Assembly: GCA_031763025.1 (NCBI GenBank) | Contig: JASSKH010000009.1 | Location: 1,426,001-1,490,000, forward strand | Origin: Macrocystis pyrifera | Lineage: Eukaryota > Sar > Phaeophyceae > Laminariales > Laminariaceae | Direction of reading: 5' to 3' | Length of the DNA stretch: 64,000 nt | Shown: one piece after another, positions 22,001 through 33,997 of the stretch | Layout: each line of letters begins with the position of its first letter | Numbering within the stretch: position 1 is the stretch's first letter | Program-made: the position numbers and the translations under genes | The notes under the pieces: generated by a model | The model's database searches: none | Seen by the model: only the letters and a program-made list of their open reading frames with translations | Told to the model about the DNA's origin: nothing

Positions 22001-23344
22001 TTTGCTATCGTCAATTTTCCTCTCTGAATTCCTAAGATGGATGGGAAAAAAAAACGTGTGTCACCTTCAGGTGTTACCGCCCGTGTTCCTTTCCTCGGAA
22101 CACGTTACACCTGCCCCCTCCGTTTGCTACCTCGCGGTATAATGTCCAGGCACATGTATTGTACGCTGGCGTTGTCTGCCGCTCTCCTGCCTGGGGCCAC
22201 CGCGTCTTCGCTATCAGGCCAGATGGCCAGCATCCCCCCCGTAGCACGGTTTGGGCGTACAACAATCCTTGTGGAGGCTTTGAGCACTGCAGCTAACCCC
22301 CACAAGGTAGGTGTTGGTAATATCCAATTTCGGGACGCCTGATGGTGTGGTACATTGTTCAATGCCCCCACAAGGGTTTGTTTACCCCCAAATCATGCAA
22401 GGGGGGGGTCCTGGCCACCCGTGAAGCTTCACCTCCTCCTCTAAGCTTGTTTCTGCGCGTCGTGTGAGTTTGCCTCATATCCAGCTCTACCATACCTATT
22501 GTGCTGAGACACATGGTATGTATGAGCTATTTTCTCCTTTCTCCAGGTAACTATTTTGGCAGCAACCCGCTCTCCTCTCGCTGGTATTTGATGCCAGACT
22601 CTTTTCCATCGATCGACCTGGTTCGTACACCTACCACCATCATTAGGTATCTAAGGATTGGACCACGCCAGGTATGGTACCCTTCCCCCGACTCTACGTT
22701 GCTGAGTGCATCTTACACAGTTATCTTCTATCCCAAATAATCGTTCTCGCTACACTCAGACTCCAGGAGGTTTGTCGAACTCTATGCCCATGCAACCGGT
22801 ACGTACGCCGTGCGCCGAAACACGTGACGGCGCAGCAGTGAAACAGACGGAGAGAAGATAAGCGCGACCTTCCCACCCTCCCCCCTCTGGTGAAACTAGT
22901 AATATAGTGTTTGTACGTTCAGAGTCAAGATACACCCAATTAGACGACTCCGCACAACATCAGGGCAACCTACAGAACAGTAGTCTTATCCGCACCTCGT
23001 ACAGTAAACGTTATATAAAGTATCGTCTACAAAACCATGTTACAGTACAGTATAAACATCGTACGATATCACCGCTAATTTTGTGCTTTGGCCAACATTC
23101 ACCCCGCTTATTGCGATGTAGAGCAGCCGAATACTGCTGGTGGTTTTGTTGTGTAGCTGGTGTAGTTGAAGACGATGGAGGACCACTCCGTTCACCATCG
23201 AAATCAAAACACAGTGACTCGTCATAAGTCGACTGTATCGCCCGTTTCGACACGGGCTCGCCGCAGACTTTCATCGACAACCACAGCGTGGAAAGCATGA
23301 ACACCGCTTGAGGAGCGGTGTTTACCGTCTGCGAACGTCGAACG
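22001..23344. other. Intergenic, no supportable gene
   Basis: One frame at 22037-22342 contains a hydrophobic stretch with a signal-peptide look and a GTAGGT donor, but no downstream exon joins it convincingly. Otherwise I see only short frames. Confidence 0.4.
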
Positions 23345-23950
23345 CCATGCCACACATTTTGTTTTTTTCTGTTCCTCCCTTGAGAAGCTCCATGCCTCAC
23401 CCAACATTTACCTTAGAGCGAAATAGCACGCTTAATAACCAGATGAAATCTCGTGGCAAAAGCAGGGGCACCGCCGCCGAACTAAGCGCCTTTTCGGGGA
23501 CGAGTGCTTGATCCCCGGGACGGGGGAGGGAGGGGGCAGGCGACACGAATGACGACTCATCCTACGGTAGGTGTTTCAAATCCTGGATCATTATTTTCCA
23601 ACAGGTTGAGCTTCTCATGTGAGCAACAGCCGGTTTGTAAGTTACTTTTTTACTCTGTGTGTTTCAAGACTAGCGCATAGAAATGTCGGTCGGGTTGCGC
23701 GAGCAAGCTTTTTCGACGCCACGTTTCGGGTGAGCTGTTGAGCTCCTCATGTGATGAATGCAGTCAGAAAATAAGGCACCATCCCTATGAGGGCATTTCT
23801 CTGGCATTCTAACGATAATTGGTATGCAATACAACAGCAGTTCCTCCATTGAGGATCCACGTCAGTCATAAAACGCTGTCGCGTAAAGGTGCTGCCCCTG
23901 TCGCAGCCCGCGTCTCCAGAACGACCGGCCGATAAGCACTTCTTCATCAC
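23345..23950 (+). repeat. Dispersed repeat of the GAGCTC/ACGCGT family, intergenic copy
   Basis: The stretch near 23370 (TCCCTTGAGAAGCTCCATGCCTCACCC) and the stretch at 23870-23915 (AAACGCTGTCGCGTAAAGGTG, CTGTCGCAGCCCGCGTC) parallel 41730-41770 and 41898-41950. It is diverged and interrupted. Homologues recur in the introns of the receptor gene. Confidence 0.5.
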
Positions 23951-24649
23951 AACGATCGACCGATCGCACCACCCGCCTCTCTGGGCATACGTCGTCCGGC
24001 TCGAAGCAGCAACACGCGTCTCTCTGAGCTTCTAGGACGTGACAGCTGGGGTCGATTATATCCGCTCTTTCTTACCGCACCCTGGCTCCCCACCTCGGCG
24101 ACAGTCGTGTCTTCGTAGATCTTACGCTATCCCACCCAGAGGTACAGCACGTAGAGCTATTGCATTTGGTTGACACCAGCTGAGAGCTCGTTCCTCCTCT
24201 CCTCTAGGGCGATCCTAGCATTAGGCTTTCACGGGACTACCAACTCGTCGAAGCCTCTCTTGATCGCAGCAGCGTTGTCCGGGCCCTGGCCGGCCACTAC
24301 AGTATACCGTCGACCATGTTGCACGAAATCACCGAGGTGTCGGAAGGATGAAAACCTGGTCGACAGCGGCCGCCAGTTCATCTCAACAGAAGCCGGTGTC
24401 GCGGAATGACCGTAGAACCGGGCGCTTTGCTCCGTACACACTCCATCCAGCCCGCAGCGCGGCAGCGGTTCTCGAGTTCCCGTTCCACTTTCCTGTGACG
24501 CTCATGCACGTCGTTTTGTAGTTCTAGGCCCGGTTACCACTCCCTATCCACCCCTTTCAGACAACCTGGACCAGCTCCTACAGCCTCTACCGTGCCCGGA
24601 GCCTCTAAGGGACCCCGAGATAGCGACTAAATCGCTGATATAATAGGAT

Positions 24650-24815
24650 GGTATCAACAATCTACGACCAGCGTGGGTTCTCAGCCGTGTTACACGGTTA
24701 CCGGTAGCGTAGTACCCCCGTGCCGTACGACTTCCTTGCATTCAACCATGGTAACTCGGGACATCAGTTGTTGTAAAATATCATCTCCCAACCACGCAGT
24801 GGCCGTACCTGTAAT
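24650..24815 (+). repeat. Dispersed repeat with CACGCAGTG core, copy 3
   Basis: Same order of blocks as 21838-22000: ATGGTATCAACAATCTACGA, CCGTGCCGTACGACTTCC, CATTCAACCATGGTAACTCG and CTCCCAACCACGCAGTGG. Confidence 0.65.
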
Positions 24816-24855
24816 CGTCACTTTTCACCACCACCCCCCCCCCCCTGTCCTATAT

Positions 24856-25370
24856 ATGTAGGTTGGTTTGGCGTCGGTTGGCGACGACGCTGTAAAACAC
24901 GCCTCTCACTGCGTGAGCTCGACAGCCAGAGTACCGTTTCTCTTTCTTTTTTTTGGTGATTGCCACAGCTGGCGGTCGAGTTATATCATTTTTGTGCGGG
25001 GAGAACCTTTACTCCGCGCAAAGGGATGATTGTATCACGCAGTGTGTATATGGTGAGGCACCCACAAGGCAGTCACATAGTAAACCGATTGCTGTCTCTG
25101 GAAGTGGCCACACCAGAAATTAAATCAATTCATTGATATTTTCATCCATATGCAATAAAATCCGCATCTAAAGCGGTTCTTAGTAGGATGCAGCTCACCC
25201 GTCATGTGGCTCGCCCAACACCTCACGGCGCTTCGCGCTTGGTGCAATCAATGTCTGCCTGGTCGGTGAAAACCCGACATGCTCCGTCCCGGCATTGTAG
25301 GGATGCGAGGGTCTATGGTCGTACGACTACGGACATGCATAATAATGAGTACACCCCCCCCCCCCGGCCC
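24856..25370 (-). repeat. Poly-C-ended dispersed repeat, long copy C
   Basis: Full-length inverted counterpart of 14781-15312. It is bounded by poly-C on both sides, at 24834-24846 and 25354-25365. Internal landmarks include CCGCGCAAAGGGATGAT, GCGGTTCTTAGTAGGATGCAG, CACGGCGCTTCGCGCTTGG and GCGAGGGTCTATGGTCG. Confidence 0.75.
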
Positions 25371-25770
25371 CTGGTTTTCCAGGAGGGTTAATAACCTCCG
25401 CAACAACACAGTGCGTAAAGATATTCTTTTATCGCCTTCGCCAACAAAAAGCTCCGCCTCGTGACAATCCGCGGCCTACTCATCACCACCTGTTTACTCG
25501 CGCATGCGCTGCTCGACCGTTCAAGCGCCGACAGCGTACACGATTATTGGAGGCATGCGGTCGCCTGCCACTGCATAGACGAGAAGTCGCCTTTGACATC
25601 CATGGTCCTGATTGGGTTCCAGCCGTCGTGATCTGCCAGTTGGCCGATGTCTCGGCGGAGTTCCCCGGCGTGTTGTCGGAGTCATCAACTGACCTTAACC
25701 GTTGTCAACAACATCAACTTAGAAATTCGTCCGGGGCGGTGTGGCATCATATCACCCGCGTGTGATATGA

Positions 25771-25869
25771 CAGGGACCATAGTAAATAGGACGTACGGTA
25801 CACACAAAACCTATAATTTTTCCATATTATTACTAACAATATTTGACCCTATTTACTATGGTCCCCCGT
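25771..25869. mobile_element. MITE copy 2
   Basis: Arms CAGGGACCATAGTAAATAGG and CTATTTACTATGGTCCCCCG are near-perfect inverted repeats around an AT-rich core. It lies 195 bp from copy 3. Confidence 0.8.
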
Positions 25870-26064
25870 AATAGTGTTATGCGGTAGCAAGGGTCGCGAG
25901 GGAAGATGCGTGACAACCAAACACTTGCGCGCTAACCCTCGGGATAGAGCCTCGTGGAAAACTTTGGGGACCATATGCGCGCGAAATGTGCGAGAGGCGG
26001 GCCTACATAAGACGTGCTTTATTTGAAGACGTATTCACCCCTCTGTGTTTTCATTGCCGTTATT

Positions 26065-26164
26065 ACGAGGGGCCATAGTAAATAGGACCTACAGTACACA
26101 CAAAAACCTTTATATTTCCCTATGTTTACCAACAATATTTGGTCCTATACTATGGTCCTCCATT
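26065..26164. mobile_element. MITE copy 3
   Basis: Same structure as copies 1, 2 and 4: CCATAGTAAATAGGACCTAC at the left, GGTCCTATACTATGGTCCTC at the right (one short deletion in the right arm). Confidence 0.78.
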
Positions 26165-26543
26165 GTAGTTTTTGTGTAGGTTTTATTCATTTTTATTGTC
26201 GTGTGTGTCCTTTTTTACTTTTTTTTCTTTCCCTTTTATTGAAGTACGAAGTAACTGGTGTCTGTTTTTCCTGATTTTGTTCCTGAGGGAGTGCTGCGAT
26301 AATAGCGGCGTGTATACCGCTACCAAGAAGAGTAGAGAGGAGATGACATCCCACTTGGTAAGGTTACAAGTTGTAGCCGGAACCCATGCTATGCAGCTGC
26401 CCCGCCTCCCTAAACAATACCAGGTATTATGAACCACAATTTTAGTCGATAGACAATAGTGGCGGTCTAGACTGCACTTTGTGTCTCATGCCAACGTCTA
26501 GACAACGTGATGCATCAGGTTAGCGTTTTGAGGCCAATCAAAA

Positions 26544-26580
<37 letters not shown>
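26544..26580. repeat. (GTT)n microsatellite
   Basis: About 12 perfect GTT units, just left of the inverted retrotransposon fragments. Confidence 0.95.
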
Positions 26581-26753
26581 CTCACATGAACTCATCGCCA
26601 CAATACGATGCATTCTGTGGCCGCAGGACAGGCTCCAATAACTCTGGAGTGGAAGAATACCTCGGTAGAAATGAAAGGCAAGCAAAGAATACCACACACA
26701 TGACACTGAAGTACATCTACACCTCAGACAAAAATAAAAGAGTGAGATCTTCA

Positions 26754-27352
26754 AGTGAGCATCAAGACTGGTGGAGACAAAAACAATGCATATCAATAGA
26801 TCGAAATATGCACCCGTGGCACCTATGAATGGTAACCGTCGAGAGGCAAAGCTCGATATGTGGCTTCCGCAAGCGCGATGGAAAAGGTCCTCTATGCTGC
26901 GATCATGTGAGCGGAGAGGTCGACGTCGAAGGTGATGAACATCATCAAGGTAGGCTGCGACACGATCGACGCATTTACTGACTTCGTTGGTGGCCTTGGT
27001 GGATCACCTCGGAGCAACTGATGCGCTCCCCTGTGGCATAACCAGTCATTCAAAGAGACGCGTGGGCGTGAAACCTAACGTTGCGAGAGGTATCGTGTTT
27101 TTGCGTACCGTCATCAGATGGAACGGAGAAATAAGGTCAAAGAGATACCTGGTACAGCTATATTCGACTAGTCCTTCCTGAGCTTGTTGGGGATTTCGTC
27201 AACGCGAAGGATGGGGGGCTGGAAAATTATGTTCTTTTTCGTCAGCTTCTCGAGGTGGACGGTGCTGACGGTGCCGCTGGATGGCTTCTCTATGACAGCA
27301 ACCAGATTCGCCCATAGGGCGGCGTGAAGTGACATCGGACAAATAACCTATC
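26754..27352 (-). mobile_element. Ty3/gypsy-type reverse transcriptase fragment, copy 1 (decayed)
   Basis: On the minus strand, pieces of a gypsy RT can be read across frameshifts and stops: TRLFEWLVMPQGSASVAP, DRVAAYLDDV (catalytic YLDD at 26952-26941) and an upstream stretch of the DEIP/NKL and F-LFD type. It is about 600 bp long and forms an inverted repeat with 27783-28392, with a spacer of 430 bp. Protease, RNase H, integrase and LTRs are not seen nearby, so this is a relic. Confidence 0.75.
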
Positions 27353-27782
27353 CGCCTGGTCTCTGATTCACTTTCATGGAGGTTTTGGTCCCGCCGAACA
27401 GCTCTCCGGTCACGTCTCTTGCCGCTACTGCAGCATTCCCCCCGACCCCCACACAAACCGACGCGGTGTCTCGTGACTGGTCTCATGTAACACTCCAACA
27501 CATCTTACCGATCACGACCTAGAAGACGACATATTCAACTGTGTATATCACGATCCACACCATCTACTGTATACAATCTACTAAATAAAGTTGATTCTAT
27601 ATTTATCGTATCATGATACACCGTGTATGATATAATACTTACTGTAGTGCACATTCAACCCAGTGAAACTATATCAGATCACGCCCAACATACGGATCCC
27701 ATCCAGCAACATGTCATTGAGCTACAGTAGATCACAACCGTCATGAATCCATGTGCCTTGAAGAATCTAGATCATGATGCTT

Positions 27783-28392
27783 GGGGATAGGTGATCTGTC
27801 CGATGGTACTTCCCGTCGCCACATGGGCGAACCCAGGTGCTGTCATGAGAGTGGCCATCCTGCGGCACCGTCATCACGGTCAACCACGAGAAGCTGAAGA
27901 CAATAAACATCATTTCCCAACGCCCCATCCTTCGCGTCGACGAGATCCCCAATAAGCTCAGGAAGGGATATTTGAAAACAGTTTATCTCTTTGATTTCGT
28001 TTCTTCGTTCCATCTGATGACGGTACGCAAAAACACGATACCTCTCACAGCTTTTTTAGTTTTCACACCCACGCGTCTCTTTGAATGGCTGGTTATGCCA
28101 CAAGGGAGCGCATCAGTTGCTCCGGGGTGGTCCGCCAAGACCACCAACGAAATCAGTAAATGCATCGATCGTGTCGCAGACTACCTTGAAGACGTCACCG
28201 CTTTCGACGTCGACCTCTCCGCTCACTCGCTCACAACATAAAGGACGTTTTCCATGTTTTCCATTCGGCTTGCGAAAGCCACATATCGAGCTCTCCCTCT
28301 CGACGGTTACCATTCATTGGTGCCACGGGTGCAGATTTCGAAGTATTTTCTACGCATCGTTTTCGTCCCCACCAGTCTTGATGCTCACTAGA
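27783..28392 (+). mobile_element. Ty3/gypsy-type reverse transcriptase fragment, copy 2 (decayed)
   Basis: On the plus strand, VDEIPNKLRKGYLKTVYLFD runs into FVSSFHLMTVRKN, TRLFEWLVMPQGSASVAP and DRVADYLEDV. The catalytic motif is YLED (28182-28193) instead of YLDD, which would abolish a metal-binding Asp. Further on, LRKPHIELSLS fits the RT thumb region in another frame. It is the inverted partner of 26754-27352. No LTRs or other pol domains are recognisable. Confidence 0.75.
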
Positions 28393-28445
28393 GTCTGCAT
28401 ACATTTTGAATAGGATCAAAATTCTAGTTCAACACAATATTTCTT

Positions 28446-30240
28446 TTGTGTTTACTTCCATGGAGGCGAAAATAAATACTTCCGAGTAAATATATTTCCT
28501 TCGAAGCTCAATTTTTACTTCCGTGGAAGTAAAACTATTTTTACTCCCAGAAGTAAAAATATTTTTACTTCCATGGAAGTAAATTTTACTTCCATGAAAG
28601 TAAAATTATTTCTGGTAAAATTAGGATTAGTAAAGTTATCTTACTTCCATGTAAGTATATTTACTTCCGTGGAAGCTCAATTTCTACTTCCATGTAGTAA
28701 CTGAGTGGAAATTTCCACTGTTGGTGGAGGCTGCACTTCCACCAAATTTCACCAACTGATGCTTCCCCAACCACGTCCGGTGGAAGCTTCCGTAGATTTC
28801 CACAAGAGTCCACCGACTTCCACTATTATAGCTTCCATAGGAGTTGATTGTACTTCGATCGGAAAGTAATTATTAAATGCAGTTCCATGGAAGTGGTTTT
28901 ACTTCGATCGGAAAGTAATTATTAAATGCAGTTCCATGGAAGTGGTTTTACTTCCATATTTTTTTTTACTTCCATAAAATTAAAATTTAGCTAAATGTTT
29001 TTTTACTTGCATGTAAGTAGCTGTACTTCCATGGTTCCTGGGATCAGAGCGACTGGTGGACCTCCGGCGGCTCATGCGGAAGGCTGAACATATTTATGCA
29101 CCTTGTGGGCGGGAGCAGGGTGCCAAATTAAAGGACCTACTGTGGGGTCAAGGTACCAAGCGGGAGCGGAGCAGGAGGACAATTGACGGAGTATCCTACA
29201 AAGGCAGATTCTATGGAAGCATCCACAACTTCGATGGAAGTAAATCCAACTTTTTTGAAGTACGTTTGCTTCCATGGAAGTTGATGAACGTTTCCAAGAC
29301 GTTGCAGGAAGGTTCCATGGGATCTATTCTTGACTTCCATGGAAGCAAACCCAAAATCCATGACACTTTTTTATTTTCATGAATCAAATTTTACTTCCAT
29401 AGTTTTTTTTTACTTCTATGGGAGTAAAAAAACAAGCCATTTTAATGGGAGTAAAATGGAAGCAAAATTAAGTGAAGTTACTTCCATCATCAAGTGCTTT
29501 TACGACCGAGGAGGTAAACCAGAAGCCACATTATTTCCCTTTTTGTTTTTGCTTTCATGACAGCTACCATGTACTTCCATGGAAGTAAACTTAATATTAT
29601 GTGGCAGTAAACACTTACTTCCATAGAAATGCGTCAAAACTTCCACCGTTGGTGGAGGCGAAAGCTTCCACAAACTTCCACCAACTGAAGCTTCCACAAC
29701 CGCGTCCGGTAGAAGTTGCGATAAACTTCCACTGAGTGTCCACCACTTCCACTAGCTTCCATATACTTCGTTAAACCCATCAAAATATTGTTTACTTCAA
29801 TGGAAGTGTTTTTTACCTCCATGGAAGTAAATACGTTACCATAGGAGTCAAATTGATTTCCATGGAAGTTTGTTTAGCTCCATGGAAGTGTTTTGACTTC
29901 CAGGAAGTGTTTTGACTTCCAGGGAATAAAAATTTAATGGGTTCCTGGGATCAAGTGACTGGTGGGTCTCCGGCAGCTCCTGCGGAGGGCTAATTATATG
30001 TCTGTACCTTGTGGATGGGAGCAAGGTGCCAAATGGGAAGTGCCCACTGCGGTGTCAAGGTACCAAGCGGGAGCAGGACAGCAGTAGGGAAATTAGTAGA
30101 GTACCCCATGGGGCCGATTCTATGGAAGCTTACACAGCTTCCATGGAAGTATATCCAACTTCCATGTAATTTAGTCTTCTTCCATGGAGGAAGTGAAGAA
30201 AACAATGCTTCCATGGAAGTAAACCCAAAAGCCAGAAAAT
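28446..30240. repeat. Array of ACTTCCATGGAAGT palindromes in two tandem units of about 928 bp
   Basis: The 14-bp palindrome ACTTCCATGGAAGT, or one-base variants such as TTCCGTGGAA, recurs dozens of times with irregular spacing. A larger unit is also repeated: TCCACTGTTGGTGGAGGC at 28713 returns as TCCACCGTTGGTGGAGGC at 29641. GGTTCCTGGGATCA at 29035 returns at 29939, both followed by GTGCCAAAT and GGTACCAAGCGGGAGC. A 49-bp segment at 28852 is exactly duplicated at 28901. No genuine gene is suggested; open frames on the minus strand are monotonous SMEV-type repeats. Confidence 0.85.
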
Positions 30241-33200
30241 GTTGGAGATCGTAGACGATACGCAAAACCGTCACGTTGTCCACATTGCATGTGGACACCT
30301 GGCTCACGTAATTCTGTTGGATGTGCACCATCAGGGGTAGAGGGTACGAGAAATTTGACTACTGCAGTACCGCCGAAAAACTTGGCCTTTTCGGCATCAC
30401 CTTTTTCCCAGCTCCTAAATTATTCGGCTTTTAACAGTTGTACTTGCACTCTTCCAAATACGATTGTACTCTTTGATCTTTGGACCCTTTCGACCACCTG
30501 GCGTACTCCGTTCCCCTCGCTGCCTCGGCAAGGCACGCTGCGAGGCATACCCTGTCGGATTTATAACGAGTGGGGTAGGTCTTTCTGGCGGGTGTAAAGC
30601 CGGACTCGCCGTCAAGGAGTGATATCTTCTTGCTGCTGGATGTGGCCGCGCGGCTTAGGCGTGGCGGTAGAGTTGGGTCGTACTTGGTGCGCCAGGCATG
30701 GACATCTACGACTCGCGCATCTTTTTTAGGCAGCAGCTGCAGAGTAGCATTGCTCAATCAGGATGTCCGTGCGCGGAGGCAGGCGCCACCACAAGCCAAA
30801 CTACGGCGCTTTCTAACAACGCTGGCGGGAGGATGGATTCGACGACGAAAGAGCAGGGAGACATAGCGTCGACGAGCGGGGAAGAGACGGATTGAACTCA
30901 CCCGGCGCGAGAAGTTTGGTTTTTCAGATCAGCACCCCGAGAAACGAGGAGCAGTTTATTCTTGGGACGGAGAAGAAGGGGAGTCGACTGGAAGGAAGTG
31001 GTAACGAGAGCACGTACGAAGGAGACGGCCGATTAGGCTAAGGCGATGAGGTGGGCATGGAGAACGGCAGCAGGGCGGCACACGGAGGCCCACGACCGTC
31101 GCGCACACCATCACGAGAGTAATCATGTTTGTTTTTCTGCTCTTTTTACGAAGCAGTAGAATGTACCTGTTTTCTAACGTCACTGTTCTTTGTAGTTGTC
31201 GAATTGCAGACTCTTCATGGGGAATGACGCTCGGCAATCATCAGGGACGTGGTATTAAACATAGTGGATACCCGCGGTCATACTACTGCAGTTCAATTTG
31301 CACATTGATTTAATTATATGTCTCCGCCTTCTTCGTCTCGAGTATTTTTACGTACAGTAGTAGTAGGTGGGAAGCGTCGTGCTTCCCAGCCGAATTTTCT
31401 TTTTTTTCATTTGTTTTTTTGATCTTTTTTACTATTAATAGGGCTCCAGCACCTGTGTGTGACCACGGACTCCTTGATTTGAGAGTTAATGTGAGAACAA
31501 GAACAATAACCTAGTCTATATATTGAACTTTTCGACTACTCGTTTTTTACAAGGCATATACCTGGTACCAGGTATAAGACAGTGGTTGATACGGCAAAGT
31601 CAGCGGCAGCTTCGAAAAAGCTTGATGGCGGGGGCGTACATGAAGTGCGCAGGCTGAGGCAAGTTCACTCTCCAGGTGCTGCTGTTAGCCGGCACCAACT
31701 AATCGAGCATCACAACATCAAAACTTCCAGGTGCGCGGAGAATCAAACAAACCGGGTTCATGAGGAGGCTCAGTTAAGGCGGGGTCTGCCCGCCGCAACC
31801 ACGCTGGCGGCCCGTGCATTAGCGATAGATACAGCGCGAGGTAAAACTACTGCTGTACTTCAGGACGCATACTTTGATCATCGATGAGTGACAAAAGCCC
31901 AGATGCCAAACGTAGCTGATTGTCACACGTTTCGTCACCAGGACGGGCGGCTTTAGCCGCAAGCCAATTTTCTGTGACGCGCGACATAAATTTAGGGGCA
32001 TTGGCGTTGAGTGCATACACCGTTGAGCTATACGTGGAGCATCCCGTGATGACCGCCATGCTCGGCTTCGATCACGTAACATCAGCGAAGACTGCGTGGG
32101 CTGAGGGACAGTGAGGGAAGGAGAACACTCCGAAATCCGAAACTCCCGACATACCTATTATCGCAAGAAGAGTACCTGCCAGACGAACTCATGGACGTAC
32201 GAGCAGACACCTTTGGTTTGAGCTACGGCCCCTTCCCTGGAATGTCGAGCGTTCAGCGGCTGGAGTTGGGCGTTCACGCGCTTCTGTCGTAGCAGTTGAA
32301 GCGTAAATAATAATGTCGGATAAGATGGTGACGATAACTCTGAGCACAACCTCTCAGCATCTCACTGCTCAGAGGCTTCATCCTCCTGCTACTCATGGAC
32401 GCCGGTTTTGGCTTATTGTGGGCGTTAATCTCTATCCGTGTTTTCCCACCTCGGCACGGGCAGGTTGGTATTCAACTGTAGTCAACGCCAGTTCGGGGGC
32501 TGCATTCCGGATCGTCGGAGGGTGTGAACGTGTGAACCCTCAAACTTCTGCGAGATCAGGCAGGTGCTCTCCTGAAGCTGCAACGTCGCTGGGTAGTCGT
32601 AGTTTGCGATGGGTTAGAGGCGCGCACCTGCAAGAGGACGAATCGATTTTCTCCTTGTGTTTTCAGCACTGCTGTCCCCACCAAAATTCATTTTCATCGA
32701 AAACGACAATTTTAATACCAATGTAGCGTAGAAATGGTGTTTCCAGTTTTCGCGCGGATATCTCGGCGAGATAGGGTCGGAAACATGTAAAGATAAGAAT
32801 TTTTCATATACGTTTGGTGTTTGCACAAGCACTGGTGTGTCAGGGTTAGTGCTTCCAATTTGTGTAGCCTAATTTTCCGTGCTTCTCGGGATACGAAGGA
32901 AACTTTCTCCTTTTTTCAGCTGGCCCAGCTTGTACATGCTGGCTATTAATAGTTCACGCGCCGCATATATTTCCAAGATTGCTGCCGCGCTGGGCACCAA
33001 GCGAGGTGTATCCCGGGTGAGACCTTCCTGCGTCGGGGCAGGAGGCCTCATCTAATCCAACACTGCACTGACTTTGAATGATCGGTGGAGGCACAGAAGA
33101 ACACTATGCGAAACTTGGAGAAGCACCCAAACGAAAGCATCACTTACTACTGTAACACCGTCTTGCTATCAATAGTACCGATAAAATTATTTCTAGAACT

Positions 33201-33997
33201 TGAAAGTGGGAAGCAGGGGCAGTTACTAAACATGACCACATACGGCCAACTTTGCATTGGCCCCCACGAAAAATGGATACAACATCGGCTGGCTGCTAAT
33301 CCCCCAGATAATACCGCAACAAAACAACTGTATGAACATAAACTACGTAGTCTACAATATGTACCCTCCGCCATCATTTCTCCAAGATACAGTCCCAACA
33401 CCCACGCATCCACGGGATTGCGCGAGGCAGTGTCTACACACAACCTGGGTGTCGCGTACGGTTGCCATAGCCACCGCAACTGCATTCCACATTTGCCCCG
33501 GAGTACACTCCGCATTATTTAACTTCACCAACGAAGACAAGGGACCCATCTTTAAAAAAAACACCAGCGGCACCGTAAAACCTAAGATCCAGCCCTTCTA
33601 GCGGGATGATGGTTGACGGACTAACGACTGTTCTACCCCGAACAATCCAACTTACAACCTTTTTTGTCCCTCCTAGAGCTGGCTGCGCCTGGATGGTTTG
33701 CGGCACGTGGAACCCATGGTCGCGGCCAGGACCGAAACAACACCGACACGCTGAGGGCACAACTCACTGTATGTCCCCCCTGGCTCCTGCGACAGCCTCC
33801 GAAATGTTCCAGCCGGCAACTTTCCGCCTGGTAAAAAAATATCACAACAAAAAGATGCGTCCATTTTGACGCGGGCGCGAATCTGGTAGGGTTTTCATTC
33901 GGTGTGGTCGCCCATCTCCGCCAGCCGTGGCGCTGATTTTCAGACAAATAAAATGGCGCGGCCCGATGGAGCCGCCTGCTCTGATGCTCGTCGGCGA
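30241..33997. other. Intergenic region 3' of the receptor gene
   Basis: About 3.7 kb with no exon chain I can support. Several frames of 60-120 codons occur near 30430-30900, 31580-32080 and 33085-34000, but without recognisable domains. The 3' UTR of the receptor gene should lie just left of 33998. Confidence 0.4.

Noticed and set aside
22037..22342. Plus-strand frame with signal-peptide-like stretch (MYCTLALSAALLPGATA) and a GTAGGT donor
   Set aside because: No downstream exon joins in phase, and the opposite strand is equally open. It sits between dispersed repeats.
29500..29822. Minus-strand frames rich in SMEV and FHGSK repeats
   Set aside because: They are direct translations of the TTCCATGGAA palindrome array, not evidence of a gene.
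31847..32059. Minus-strand frame of 70 codons with protein-like composition (VTENWLAAKAARPGDE)
   Set aside because: No domain recognised, no exon neighbours. It may be a fragment of a transposon protein, but I cannot support it.
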